Source of the DNA: an uncultured Clostridia bacterium | Lineage (GTDB): Bacteria; Bacillota; Clostridia; Christensenellales; Borkfalkiaceae | Direction of reading: 5' to 3' | NCBI GenBank assembly: GCA_947598205.1 | Contig: CANQFB010000001.1 | Span: forward strand, 142,132 to 206,131 | Length of the DNA stretch: 64,000 nucleotides | Shown here: one piece after another, positions 32,535 to 41,052 of the stretch | How the letters are laid out: every line of letters begins with the position of its first letter | How positions within the stretch are numbered: position 1 is the first letter of the stretch | Translations under genes and position numbers: made by a program | The notes under the pieces: generated by a model | Seen by the model: only the letters and a program-made list of their open reading frames with translations | What the model was told of the DNA's origin: nothing | Databases searched by the model: none

Positions 32535-33377
32535 ATGTACCGAATCCTCAAAAGAGAACAGTTGAACGCCTCCCTCGTGCGCATGGAGATCGAGGCGCCT
32601 CTTGCGGCAAGGAAGGCGCTTGCAGGGCAGTTTGTCATCCTCCGCGCCGATGAGCGCGGGGAGCGCATCCCCCTCACGATCGCGGATTTCGACCGCGAAC
32701 GGGGGACGGTTTCCGTCATCTTCCAGATCGTCGGTGGCGCGACGATGGCCCTCGCCCAAAGAAGGGAGGGGGAATGCGTCGCCGACGTCGTGGGCCCGCT
32801 CGGAAATCCGACGGAAGTGGAGGGCCTTACAAACGTGGCCGTGATCGGCGGGGGCGTTGGGTGCGCCATCGCCTATCCCGTCGCGAAGAGATTGCATGCG
32901 ATGGGCGCGCGCGTCACCGCGATCGCGGGCTTCCGCACGGGCGATCTTGTCATTTTGCAGAGAGAATTTGCCGAGGTCGCAGATCGGCTCATCCTTACGA
33001 CGGACGACGGAAGTTTGGGCGAAAAGGGCAACGTTTGCGTCCCTTTGAATAGGCTGCTCGAGGCGGGGGAACGTTTCGACGCCGTATTTACGGTAGGGCC
33101 TCTTCCCATGATGAAATATGTCGCGGAGGCGACGCGGCCTTACCGCCTGAAGACGATCGCGAGCATGAACCCCATCATGATCGACGGTACGGGCATGTGC
33201 GGCTGTTGCAGGCTCACGGTGGGCGGCGAGATGAAATTTGCCTGTGTGGACGGGCCCGACTTCGATGCGCATCTCATCGATTTCGGCGAGGCGATGGGGC
33301 GGCTCCGCACCTATTCCGCCTTTGAAAATATGGCGCGCGAGCGTCATTGCAACCTCTTCCAAAAGGAGGTGAAATGA
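32535..33377 (+). CDS. nfnA: NADH-dependent ferredoxin:NADP+ oxidoreductase, small subunit
   Basis: 280 residues from ATG 32535 (GGAGGAGAAC upstream). Ferredoxin-reductase-like FAD domain (IPLTIADFDRERGTVSVIFQ), NAD-binding GGGVGCAIAYPVAKRL, and a C-terminal [2Fe-2S] site GTGMCGCCR...FACVDGP. This is the sulfide dehydrogenase/NfnA type. With NfnB it couples NADH and reduced ferredoxin oxidation to NADP+ reduction by flavin-based bifurcation in the cytosol. A PyrK-like reading is less likely because the partner gene is NfnB-like. Confidence 0.88.
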   Translation: MYRILKREQLNASLVRMEIEAPLAARKALAGQFVILRADERGERIPLTIADFDRERGTVSVIFQIVGGATMALAQRREGECVADVVGPLGNPTEVEGLTNVAVIGGGVGCAIAYPVAKRLHAMGARVTAIAGFRTGDLVILQREFAEVADRLILTTDDGSLGEKGNVCVPLNRLLEAGERFDAVFTVGPLPMMKYVAEATRPYRLKTIASMNPIMIDGTGMCGCCRLTVGGEMKFACVDGPDFDAHLIDFGEAMGRLRTYSAFENMARERHCNLFQKEVK

Positions 33378-33378
33378 G

Positions 33379-34800
33379 ATGCAAAATGTAAATATGACGG
33401 AAAAGAGGCATACCATGCCCGCAAGAGATCCTTCAGAAAGGTGCTCAAATTTTTGCGAGGTCATGCTGGGATACGATGAGGAGACGGCAATAAGCGAGGC
33501 GCGCCGCTGTTTGAATTGTAAGGCGCGCCCCTGTATGGAGGGCTGCCCCGTCGGCGTGATGATCCCCGACTTTTTAGCTCTCGTCGCAGAGGGGAAATTT
33601 GAAGAGGCGTATGAAGTCGTCAGGCGCACCAATGCCCTTCCCGCCGTCTCGGGAAGGGTGTGCCCGCAGGAGACGCAGTGCGAAGGAAGGTGCGTGCGGG
33701 GGAAGAGGGGAGATCCCGTCGGCATCGGCTATATCGAGCGCTTCATCGCCGACCGCCATATGCAAAAAAACGATTGCATCCCCCGAAAAACAATTTCCAA
33801 CGGGCACAAGGTCGCCGTCGTCGGATCGGGCCCCGCGGGCCTCTCGTGTGCGGGGGAGCTCGCCGAGCTCGGCTATGAGGTGACCGTCTTCGAGGCGCTT
33901 CACCTCGCGGGCGGCGTACTCGTCTACGGCATTCCCGAATTCCGTCTTCCCAAAGAGATCGTTCGCCGCGAGACGGAGGAGTTGCGTGCATGCGGCGTTG
34001 AGATCGTCACGAACGCCGTCGTCGGCAGATCCTTTTCCGTGGAAGAACTCATGAAAGAGTACGGGTTCGAGGCCGTCTTCCTCGGCACGGGCGCGGGACT
34101 TCCGCGGTTCATGGGCATTCCCGGGGAGAATGCGCGGGGGGTCTTTTCCGCAAATGAATATCTGACGCGCATCAACCTCATGAAGGCGTATGAGGAAGGG
34201 GCGGAGACCCCGCTCTTTCCCGCAAGAAAGGTGGCCGTCGTCGGCGGGGGGAACGTCGCCATGGACGCCGCGCGGTGTGCAAGGCGCATGGGGGCGGAGG
34301 TGACGGTCGTCTACCGCCGTTCCGCGGCCGAGCTTCCCGCCCGCCGCGAGGAAGTCGTGCATGCCGAAGAGGAGGGAGTGCGCTTCCGCTTTTTATGCAA
34401 TCCCACCGAAGTTTTGACCGACGGAGAAAATGCGGCGATCGGCCTTTGTTGCGTGGAGATGACGCTCGGCGAACCCGATGCGTCCGGCAGACGCCGCCCC
34501 AAGCCCAAGACGGGGAGTGAATTTACGCTGGAAGCCGATTGCGTCATCATGGCGCTCGGCACTTCGCCCAATCCCCTCCTCGGAAGGACGACGGACGGAC
34601 TTCAGACGGGTCCGCACGGGGAGATCGGCGCCGACGGGGCGGGGAGGACATCGCTCGAAGGCGTATTTGCGGGAGGGGACGCCGTGACGGGGTCCGCTAC
34701 CGTCATTCTCGCCATGGGCGCGGGCAGAAGGGCCGCGAAGGCCATCGACGAATATATCCGCCGTCAAGCGTGCCATTCCGAGCCCCGCAGGGGCGAGTAA
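33379..34800 (+). CDS. nfnB: NfnB / glutamate-synthase-type large subunit
   Basis: 473 residues. The N-terminal cysteine motifs CLNCKARPCMEGCPVGV and CPQETQCEGRCVRG bind two [4Fe-4S] clusters. FAD-binding GSGPAGLSCAGELAELGYEV and NADPH-binding GGGNVAMDAARCARRMGAEV follow. It overlaps nothing and starts two bases after nfnA with AAAGGAGGT. The last residues QACHSEPRRGE and the stop come from a dispersed repeat (34763-34800). It could be called gltA in automatic annotation; the pairing with nfnA favours NfnAB. Confidence 0.88.
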   Translation: MQNVNMTEKRHTMPARDPSERCSNFCEVMLGYDEETAISEARRCLNCKARPCMEGCPVGVMIPDFLALVAEGKFEEAYEVVRRTNALPAVSGRVCPQETQCEGRCVRGKRGDPVGIGYIERFIADRHMQKNDCIPRKTISNGHKVAVVGSGPAGLSCAGELAELGYEVTVFEALHLAGGVLVYGIPEFRLPKEIVRRETEELRACGVEIVTNAVVGRSFSVEELMKEYGFEAVFLGTGAGLPRFMGIPGENARGVFSANEYLTRINLMKAYEEGAETPLFPARKVAVVGGGNVAMDAARCARRMGAEVTVVYRRSAAELPARREEVVHAEEEGVRFRFLCNPTEVLTDGENAAIGLCCVEMTLGEPDASGRRRPKPKTGSEFTLEADCVIMALGTSPNPLLGRTTDGLQTGPHGEIGADGAGRTSLEGVFAGGDAVTGSATVILAMGAGRRAAKAIDEYIRRQACHSEPRRGE

Positions 34801-34890
34801 GCCCAATTACGTGTCAAGCGCGTCATTCCGAGCCCCGCAGGGGCGAGAGAATCCCCTTATACGAAGTCCGTTGTCAAGCGTCATTTTAGG
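34763..34890. repeat. Dispersed repeat covering the end of nfnB
   Basis: Direct copies begin GTCAAGCG at 34763, 34813 and 34873. The first two continue CATTCCGAGCCCCGCAGGGG. Then come GAATCCCCTTATACGAAGTC and CG. The first copy lies inside nfnB and supplies its stop. Confidence 0.8.
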
Positions 34891-34901
34891 AATAAGCCGA
34901 T

Positions 34902-34934
34902 AAAAAACTCATAGAATACCATATGAGTTTTTTT
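34902..34934 (+). terminator. Terminator overlapping the cwlD start codon
   Basis: AAAAAACTCATA/TATGAGTTTTTT around an eight-base loop, plus extra T. The ATG of cwlD (34923) is in the 3' arm. Confidence 0.75.
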
Positions 34935-35630
34935 TATAAACATCGCATCGCCTTTGGATTTTCCTGTCTTGCGCTTGCGGTCGCCGTAACGTTTGCCTTC
35001 TGTTTTTTCGCGCTCTCGCGCGCCGCGGCAAAATCCCTTCGGCTCACCGTCGTGATCGACGCGGGCCACGGCGGGGTGGACGGCGGCGTCGTGGGGACAA
35101 CGACGGGGACCAAGGAGAGCGACATCAACCTCTCCATCGCCCGTATCTTGCAGAGGGAGTTTGAGGAGGCGGGCTTTTCTGTGGTGCAGACCCGCCCGAC
35201 CGAGGCGGGTCTATACGAGGCGGCGACGGCGGGCTATAAGCGGCGGGATATGCAGAAGCGCGCGGAGATCATTCAAAAAAACGCGCCTTCCGTCATGATC
35301 TCCGTCCATCAGAATTTTTTCTCCGATCCCGCGAGAAGGGGGGCGCAGGTCTTCTACAGAGAGGACAACGACGCCTCCAAGACGCTCGCCTGCCTCGTGC
35401 AGACCTCCCTCAACTCCATGCCGGAATGCGTGAAGAAGACGGCGGCGCTCGCGGGAGACTATTTCGTCCTGAACTGCTCGGATACCCCGTCGGTCATCGT
35501 AGAATGCGGATTTCTCTCCAACCCGCAGGATGAGGCTCTTCTCATCGGGAGAGAATATCAGGAAAAGATCGCGGCCGCCATCGCCGCAGGAACGCTCACT
35601 TTCCTCTCCTCGGGGGCGAATGCCCTTTAA
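34923..35630 (+). CDS. cwlD: N-acetylmuramoyl-L-alanine amidase, CwlD-like
   Basis: 235 residues. A signal anchor (about 10-32) precedes an Amidase_3 domain with the zinc ligands in DAGHGGVDGG, the glutamate of TKESDINLS, SVHQNFF, and the catalytic VIVECGFLSNP. CwlD cuts the peptide from muramic acid during spore cortex formation; vegetative relatives also exist. The only good start, ATG 34923, is buried in a terminator stem and has no ribosome site, so expression must rely on an unusual arrangement. Confidence 0.88.
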   Translation: MSFFYKHRIAFGFSCLALAVAVTFAFCFFALSRAAAKSLRLTVVIDAGHGGVDGGVVGTTTGTKESDINLSIARILQREFEEAGFSVVQTRPTEAGLYEAATAGYKRRDMQKRAEIIQKNAPSVMISVHQNFFSDPARRGAQVFYREDNDASKTLACLVQTSLNSMPECVKKTAALAGDYFVLNCSDTPSVIVECGFLSNPQDEALLIGREYQEKIAAAIAAGTLTFLSSGANAL

Positions 35631-35634
35631 TCGG

Positions 35635-35664
35635 TTGACAAGCGCGCGTTTTCCATGATATACT
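35635..35664 (+). promoter_or_regulatory. Promoter of the thioesterase operon
   Basis: TTGACA, 18-base spacer, TATACT. The start point would be about three bases before ATG 35674. Confidence 0.75.
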
Positions 35665-35673
35665 CATGGAGAT

Positions 35674-36405
35674 ATGAGCGTCTATGCAAACATTGGGAAG
35701 CATGAGCTTCGCTATTCCGATTGTGATTTCAAAGACGAGATCAAGCTCTCGTCGCTCCTTTCCCTCACGCAGGAAGCCGCATGCGCGAGCGCGGACGAAC
35801 TCGGGTTCGGCTACGACGATCTCAAGCCGAAGGGGCTGGGATTTATCGTCGTACATACCTATTGCGCCTTCCGCCGTCCCATTCTGCTCGGCGATGCGCT
35901 CACAGTGGAGACTTGGCCGCTCCCGCCCCGCCATGTATTCTTCGAGAGAGATTACCGCGTGCGCAACGCAAAGGGGGAGGAGGCCGCCGCACTGGCTTCC
36001 CGCTGGTGTCTCGTCGATCTGAAGACCTTCTCCCTTCTCACGCCCGAAAAATTGGGGGAAGCGCATTTTTCCTGCCCTTACCGCGACGAGAAGGCGGTAG
36101 AACCTCCCGCATGGAAGATCCCGAAGACGAACGGGGAGGAGGTGCGCCGCTATAATGCCGCCGCGAGCGACTGCGATCACTATCTTCACGTCAACAACGC
36201 CCGCTATCCCGATCTCTTCCTCGATTGCTTTACGATGGAGGAACTGCGGGCCCGCAGGATCAGCGCCTTCCAGATCGCTTACATCAAACAGGTCAAGGAG
36301 GGGGACGAGCTCCTCTTCACCCGAAGCGACGGGGAAATGTGTTCCACACTCGAGGCGTATGCGGGCGGGGAGCTCTGTTCGCAGTTCAAACTCTACTTTT
36401 CGTAA
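35674..36405 (+). CDS. Acyl-ACP thioesterase (FatA/FatB-like)
   Basis: 243 residues forming two hot-dog halves. The first carries YSDCDFKDEIKLSSLLSLTQ and YRVRNAKGEEAAALASRWCL. The second has HYLHVNNARYPDLFLDCF, with the usual catalytic Asn and His. It releases fatty acids from acyl-carrier protein; bacterial members help set chain supply for lipids or export. First of a run of three genes with the cysteine desulfurase and thiI. The message is predicted to be leaderless. Confidence 0.88.
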   Translation: MSVYANIGKHELRYSDCDFKDEIKLSSLLSLTQEAACASADELGFGYDDLKPKGLGFIVVHTYCAFRRPILLGDALTVETWPLPPRHVFFERDYRVRNAKGEEAAALASRWCLVDLKTFSLLTPEKLGEAHFSCPYRDEKAVEPPAWKIPKTNGEEVRRYNAAASDCDHYLHVNNARYPDLFLDCFTMEELRARRISAFQIAYIKQVKEGDELLFTRSDGEMCSTLEAYAGGELCSQFKLYFS

Positions 36406-36411
36406 ACGGCT

Positions 36412-37530
36412 ATGATCTACCTCGACAATGCCGCGACGACGCGGCCCGATGAAGAGGCGCTTGCGCGTGCACAGCGTTTCGCCTCGGAAAATTACTTCAA
36501 CCCCTCCGCGAGCTATGGCGGAGGTTTTGCCGTGTCCGCCCGTTTGAAGGAGGCGCGGGAGAATTTGCTCTCCTACATCGCCGATCCCGCAAAATTTGAA
36601 CTTGTCTTCACTTCGGGCGGCACGGAAAGCGATAATCAGGCGATCTTCTCGGCCGCGAGGCGGGGGAATGCCGTGACGACGGCGGGAGAGCATGCGGCGG
36701 TGGAACGCGCCTTCGCCGAACTCAAAAACCGCGGCGTGGAGACGCGCTTTGCGCCTGTCGACCGCTATGGAGCCGTCGATGCGGACGCCCTTCTCTCGCT
36801 CGTCGATGAGAAAACTTCTCTCGTTTCCGTCATCCATGTCAACAACGAGACGGGGGCGCTCAACGATATAGCGGCCATCGCGCGGCGCGTAAAGGCCAAA
36901 AATCCTCGTTGCGTCTTTATGAGCGACGGCGTGCAGAGCTTCGGCAAGATCCTCGTCCGCCTCACACAGGAGATCGACCTCTATGCCTTCAGCGCCCATA
37001 AGATCGGCGCGCTCAAGGGCACGGGGGCGCTCGTCAAGAGAAAGAATTTCTCCCTCGCCCCCCTCATCCACGGGGGCGGACAGGAGGGGAACTTACGGAG
37101 CGGGACGGAGAACGTCCTCGGCATTCTCGATTTCGCCTACGCCGCGGAGAAGAAGTTTTCTTCTCTTTCCGAGGATGGAAAACGCCTAAAGCGCTACCGC
37201 GAGATGCTTTGGGATATGCTCGACCACGGCCTCTTCATGCGGATTTCGCCTTCGGAGGGCTCGCCCTACATTCTCACGGTGAGCGCGGAGGGGGCGCGCG
37301 GCGAAGTTCTCTCCCGCATGCTCTGGGAGAGGGGTATCGCCGTGGGGACGGGGAGCGCATGTTCCTCCAAACGCCGCTTCAGCCGCGTCCTTACGGCGTG
37401 CGGATACGGGGAAAAGACGCTCGACGGCGTGCTCCGCGTGAGCTTTTCGCCCGAGACGGCGGAGGAAGAGATCTGTTTTGCCGCAAACGAGATGAACGCG
37501 GCCGCAAAAGAATTTAAGGAAAAACTGTAA
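36412..37530 (+). CDS. Cysteine desulfurase (NifS/IscS-like)
   Basis: 372 residues, aminotransferase class V. N-terminal MIYLDNAATTRPDEEAL, the PLP-binding lysine in SAHKIGALKGTGAL, and the sulfur-accepting cysteine in GSACSSKRRFSRVL. It takes sulfur from cysteine as a persulfide. The thiI gene starts two bases after its stop, as in the NifZ-ThiI pairs of Firmicutes, so sulfur delivery to ThiI for 4-thiouridine is the likely job. Confidence 0.92.
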   Translation: MIYLDNAATTRPDEEALARAQRFASENYFNPSASYGGGFAVSARLKEARENLLSYIADPAKFELVFTSGGTESDNQAIFSAARRGNAVTTAGEHAAVERAFAELKNRGVETRFAPVDRYGAVDADALLSLVDEKTSLVSVIHVNNETGALNDIAAIARRVKAKNPRCVFMSDGVQSFGKILVRLTQEIDLYAFSAHKIGALKGTGALVKRKNFSLAPLIHGGGQEGNLRSGTENVLGILDFAYAAEKKFSSLSEDGKRLKRYREMLWDMLDHGLFMRISPSEGSPYILTVSAEGARGEVLSRMLWERGIAVGTGSACSSKRRFSRVLTACGYGEKTLDGVLRVSFSPETAEEEICFAANEMNAAAKEFKEKL

Positions 37531-37531
37531 G

Positions 37532-38683
37532 ATGGAAAGAGTGATCATCATCCGCTATGCGGAGATCCATTTGAAAGGGAAAAACAGGGGCTTTTTCGAG
37601 CATGTCTTTGCCAACAATCTCGAGAGAAGCCTTCGGGGCATCCGCCATGAACTGCACCGTACGAGCGGGAGATGGCTCATCGAGAAGTTCGAGGAGACGC
37701 GCACCGAGGAGATCGCCGAGCGCATATCGAAGGTCTTCGGCGTGCATTCCTATTCCGTAGGCTACCTGATCGGCAGTTCCATGGAGGAGATCTTCGAGGG
37801 GGCGAAGCTCGTCGCGCCGCATGAAGGGACGTTCAAGGTCGAAACGCACCGCGCCTATAAGCAATACCCTCTCAATTCTATGGAGATCAGCGCAGAGATC
37901 GGCGGAAGGCTCATCGAGACCTATCCCGCCCTTCGCGTCGACGTGCATTCCCCGCAACACACCGTCTATGTCGACGTGCGGGAAAACGGCTCGGCGCTCG
38001 TCTTCTGCGCCTTCGGAGAGGGGGCGGGCGGCATGCCCGTCGGAACTTCGGGAAAGGGGCTCTTGCTCATTTCGGGCGGGATCGATTCCCCCGTTGCGGG
38101 ATATATGATGGCCAAGCGGGGCATGACGGTGGAACTTCTGCATTTCCATAGCTATCCCTATACCAACGAGGGGGCGAAGGAGAAGGTCGTCTCCCTTGCG
38201 AAGATCCTTTCCCCTTATACCCTCGTCACAAGGCTCACGACGGTGAAGGTGACGAAGATCCAGGAGGAGATCCATGCGAAGTGCGCCGCCGAGCTCAACG
38301 TGACCCTGCTCCGAAGATTTATGTTCCGCATCGCCGAGAGGTTCGCGAAGGAGCACGGCCTGCAATGCCTCATCACGGGGGAGAGCCTCGGGCAGGTCGC
38401 AAGCCAGACGATCGAAGGGCTCACCTCGTCGAACGCCGTTGTCTCTCTGCCCGTCCTGCGTCCGCTCGTCGGCTTCGATAAAGAGGAGATCATCCTGCGT
38501 TCGCGCAAGATCGGCGCCTATGAGACCTCGGTCCTTCCCTTCGAGGATTGCTGTACCGTCTTTCTGCCCGAGCATCCCGCCATCCGCCCCGCCCTCTCCT
38601 TTATCGAGGAGGAAGAGGGGAAGCTCAACGTTCAGGCGCTCGTCGAAGAAGCGCTTGCGACGGCGGAAAAGATCGAGTTCTAA
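37532..38683 (+). CDS. thiI: tRNA 4-thiouridine synthase ThiI
   Basis: 383 residues with ferredoxin-like and THUMP domains at the N-terminus and the PP-loop SGGIDSPVAGYMMAKRG. No rhodanese domain follows, as is normal for Firmicutes. A conserved cysteine pair sits in EDCCTVF. It makes s4U at position 8 of tRNA with sulfur from the adjacent desulfurase. Its stop codon overlaps the stop of the convergent pbp1A gene (TAA 38681-38683 against 38680-38682). Confidence 0.94.
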   Translation: MERVIIIRYAEIHLKGKNRGFFEHVFANNLERSLRGIRHELHRTSGRWLIEKFEETRTEEIAERISKVFGVHSYSVGYLIGSSMEEIFEGAKLVAPHEGTFKVETHRAYKQYPLNSMEISAEIGGRLIETYPALRVDVHSPQHTVYVDVRENGSALVFCAFGEGAGGMPVGTSGKGLLLISGGIDSPVAGYMMAKRGMTVELLHFHSYPYTNEGAKEKVVSLAKILSPYTLVTRLTTVKVTKIQEEIHAKCAAELNVTLLRRFMFRIAERFAKEHGLQCLITGESLGQVASQTIEGLTSSNAVVSLPVLRPLVGFDKEEIILRSRKIGAYETSVLPFEDCCTVFLPEHPAIRPALSFIEEEEGKLNVQALVEEALATAEKIEF

Positions 38684-40887
38684 TCCTGCCACCAATCCTC
38701 GGGAAGAGAGGGGGAGGCCTCCTTGATCTGTACGCTCGGAAGCTCCACGGGTTCGCCCGCATGGCCCTTATAGAGGGGGATCACGGTGTAGCGGTACCGC
38801 TCGCCCGCCCTCACGGAATTATCGCAAATATCATGGCAATATGCGCCGTCGTAAATCGTGGTGACTTCACCGCGATTTTCTCTTTTTATGAGGTATGAAT
38901 AGTACTCTGCCTGACATAGTTTTATGGTCACACACCCGTTTTTGACGGATATTGTGGGGGTTTCTATCGTGGGGTGGGAATATTTCGTGCTCTGCTCCTT
39001 TGGGCGGGCGCTCTCTTTGAACCACTCCTCGAACCCTTCGATCGGCGGTGCAACGGGGTCGGAGAGGACGAGCGTGTGGCGCGTTTTATAGGTCTCCTTA
39101 TCGCACATGAGCTTCTCCACGCCGCGGGGGACGGGGAGCTCTTTCGGCGTCCTCTCCCTATAGAGCGTTTCGAGCGCCCTTTTTGCGAGGTTGGCAGGGA
39201 CGCCTCCGCCCGTCGCATCGACGGGGGAATTATCGCGGTTTCCCGCCCATACGGCCACGACGTCTTCCGAGGTGAAGGCGATGGTGTAGGCATCGAGATT
39301 GCCCTTCTCGCCCTCGGCCGTCCCCGTCTTTGCGCCGACGAAATAGGGGAGGGATTTGAGCCGCTTGGCCGTCCCTTCTCTTGCGGCCGTCTCCAGCATG
39401 TCGCGCATCAAAAAGCACGTCTCCTCCGAAAACACCCGCCGCGACGGCATATCTCTTTTGTAGAGCGTCCTTCCGCGGCCGTCTTCGACGCGCTGGATCG
39501 CCGCCGAGGGGGCGAACATTCCCCCCTTTGAGAAGGTCGCATAGCCGTCTGCAAGCTGTTTGACGGTAAATCCCTCCCGCATGCCGCCAAGCGCGAGGGC
39601 TAGGGTGCGGTCCTCCGCGGGAACGGGCATTCCCATCTTTTCGAGATAGCCCGCGCCCCTATCCACCCCCATAGAGTTCAGGATCTTCACGGCGGGGATA
39701 TTCACGCTACGGGAGAGAGCGTAGCGGACGCTCATGTAATCCCCCGTCGCGCCGCCCGCGTCGTCGGGCATGTAGCCCGAAAAATTTGTCCGCTCGTCGA
39801 GAACGGCGGTTGCGGGGGAGATGAAATCCTCTTCGATCGCAGGCCCGTATATGAGGAGGGGCTTGATGGTGGAGGCGGGAAGGCGCTTCACCATGCCCGC
39901 CGTCGTATGGTAGGCCTTTATGGCGTTATCTTCCACCGAACGCACAAAGAGGGAGACGTCGCTCCCCGTATCCGCCTCCTCGAGGACGCTTTGCAGGGCG
40001 GGATCGTATGCCGTAAAGACGCGCAGTGACGCGAGATAGGCCGTTCCGGCGCCGGGGAACAGGTCGGAGAGCTCATCATAGACGAGGGAGAGATAGGAGC
40101 TCTCGCGCCTCTTTTCGGAGGGGGACGCGGGAAGGGGCTCCGAGAGCGCGGCGGCATACTCCTCTTCGCCGATATAGCCCTGTTCCTTCATGAGGGAGAG
40201 GACGAGATTCCGCCTCGCAAGGCACTTTTGGGGATCTTTGAAGGGGGAATATCGGTTGGGGGAGCGCACGAGGGCGGCGAGCATGGCGCTCTCCGCGGGC
40301 GAAAGCGCGGATGGATTCTTTCCGAAATAAAAACTTGCGGCGCTGCCGATCCCGAACGCGCTGTGCCCGAAATAGATGGAATTCAGATAGAGCTCCATGA
40401 TCTCATTTTTCGTATAACGCCGTTCGAGCGCGCGGGTGAGTTTGAATTCCTTAAGTTTGCGGGTGAGCGTCTTTTCGCTTGAAAGATGGGTGTTCTTGAT
40501 GAGTTGCTGGGAGATGGTGGAAGCCCCTTCGCGGAAGGAAAAACTTCGTATGTTTTTGAGAAGGGCGCGGCCGATCCCGCGGAGATCGAACCCGTGGTGG
40601 GAATAGAACCGCTTGTCTTCCACGGCGACAAAGGCCTTCGGAAGATAGGGGGGAAATTCCTCATAAGGAACGTCTTTCTCGAGGGACGCCGCCTCGATCG
40701 GGTTTTCCTCCGCATCGAAGACGGCCATGCGGCCCGTCTCGAGGACGAGTTTTTTTGCGTCGAGCGAAATGCCCTTCGTCACGCCGAGATAATAAAACAA
40801 GGCGAAGAGGAAGAGGGCGAGGAGCGTCCCGAAGAGGATGCCGAGGGCGGTAAGCGTACGTTTCATCGGTTTTAGTATTTGCCGCAT
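38680..40887 (-). CDS. Class A penicillin-binding protein (transglycosylase/transpeptidase)
   Basis: 735 residues from ATG 40887; a TTG six codons earlier is possible and neither has a good ribosome site. One membrane anchor near the N-terminus, then the GT51 domain (EDKRFYSHHGFDLRGIGRA, GASTISQQLIKNTHL, ELYLNSIYFGHSAFGIG). The transpeptidase domain has STIK, SVN and KTGTAEG. The last 100 residues look like a fibronectin-III-type module and end EDWWQD. It polymerises and cross-links peptidoglycan on the outer face. A copy of the 20-base AGTACT motif falls in its coding sequence at 38901-38920. Confidence 0.92.
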   Translation of the reverse strand: MRQILKPMKRTLTALGILFGTLLALFLFALFYYLGVTKGISLDAKKLVLETGRMAVFDAEENPIEAASLEKDVPYEEFPPYLPKAFVAVEDKRFYSHHGFDLRGIGRALLKNIRSFSFREGASTISQQLIKNTHLSSEKTLTRKLKEFKLTRALERRYTKNEIMELYLNSIYFGHSAFGIGSAASFYFGKNPSALSPAESAMLAALVRSPNRYSPFKDPQKCLARRNLVLSLMKEQGYIGEEEYAAALSEPLPASPSEKRRESSYLSLVYDELSDLFPGAGTAYLASLRVFTAYDPALQSVLEEADTGSDVSLFVRSVEDNAIKAYHTTAGMVKRLPASTIKPLLIYGPAIEEDFISPATAVLDERTNFSGYMPDDAGGATGDYMSVRYALSRSVNIPAVKILNSMGVDRGAGYLEKMGMPVPAEDRTLALALGGMREGFTVKQLADGYATFSKGGMFAPSAAIQRVEDGRGRTLYKRDMPSRRVFSEETCFLMRDMLETAAREGTAKRLKSLPYFVGAKTGTAEGEKGNLDAYTIAFTSEDVVAVWAGNRDNSPVDATGGGVPANLAKRALETLYRERTPKELPVPRGVEKLMCDKETYKTRHTLVLSDPVAPPIEGFEEWFKESARPKEQSTKYSHPTIETPTISVKNGCVTIKLCQAEYYSYLIKRENRGEVTTIYDGAYCHDICDNSVRAGERYRYTVIPLYKGHAGEPVELPSVQIKEASPSLPEDWWQD
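38901..38920. repeat. AGTACTATG motif, copy 4
   Basis: AGTACTCTGCCTGACATAGT, inside the pbp1A gene, near the C-terminal module. Confidence 0.55.
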
Positions 40888-40921
40888 GATAAAAATTTTT
40901 CGCAAAGCGCGTCCGCTTTTC

Positions 40922-40950
40922 TTGAAAAAATAAACTTACTATGTTATAAT
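40922..40950 (+). promoter_or_regulatory. Promoter of the sir2-miaB-mutSL-miaA run
   Basis: TTGAAA, 17-base spacer, TATAAT, then about 100 bases of leader without a clear fold or ribosome site before ATG 41053. Confidence 0.8.
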
Positions 40951-41052
40951 AGCTAATAAGAAGCAAAAACGCGTTTTTGGTAAGCGCGCCGCTTTAATCC
41001 GAACAAGCCAATAAGATTTTGCGTCGACCCATTCATTGCAAACAAATCAACT

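Noticed and set aside
33379..34800. Annotation as glutamate synthase small subunit
   Set aside because: The preceding gene encodes an NfnA-type subunit and no glutamate synthase large subunit is present; NfnB fits better.
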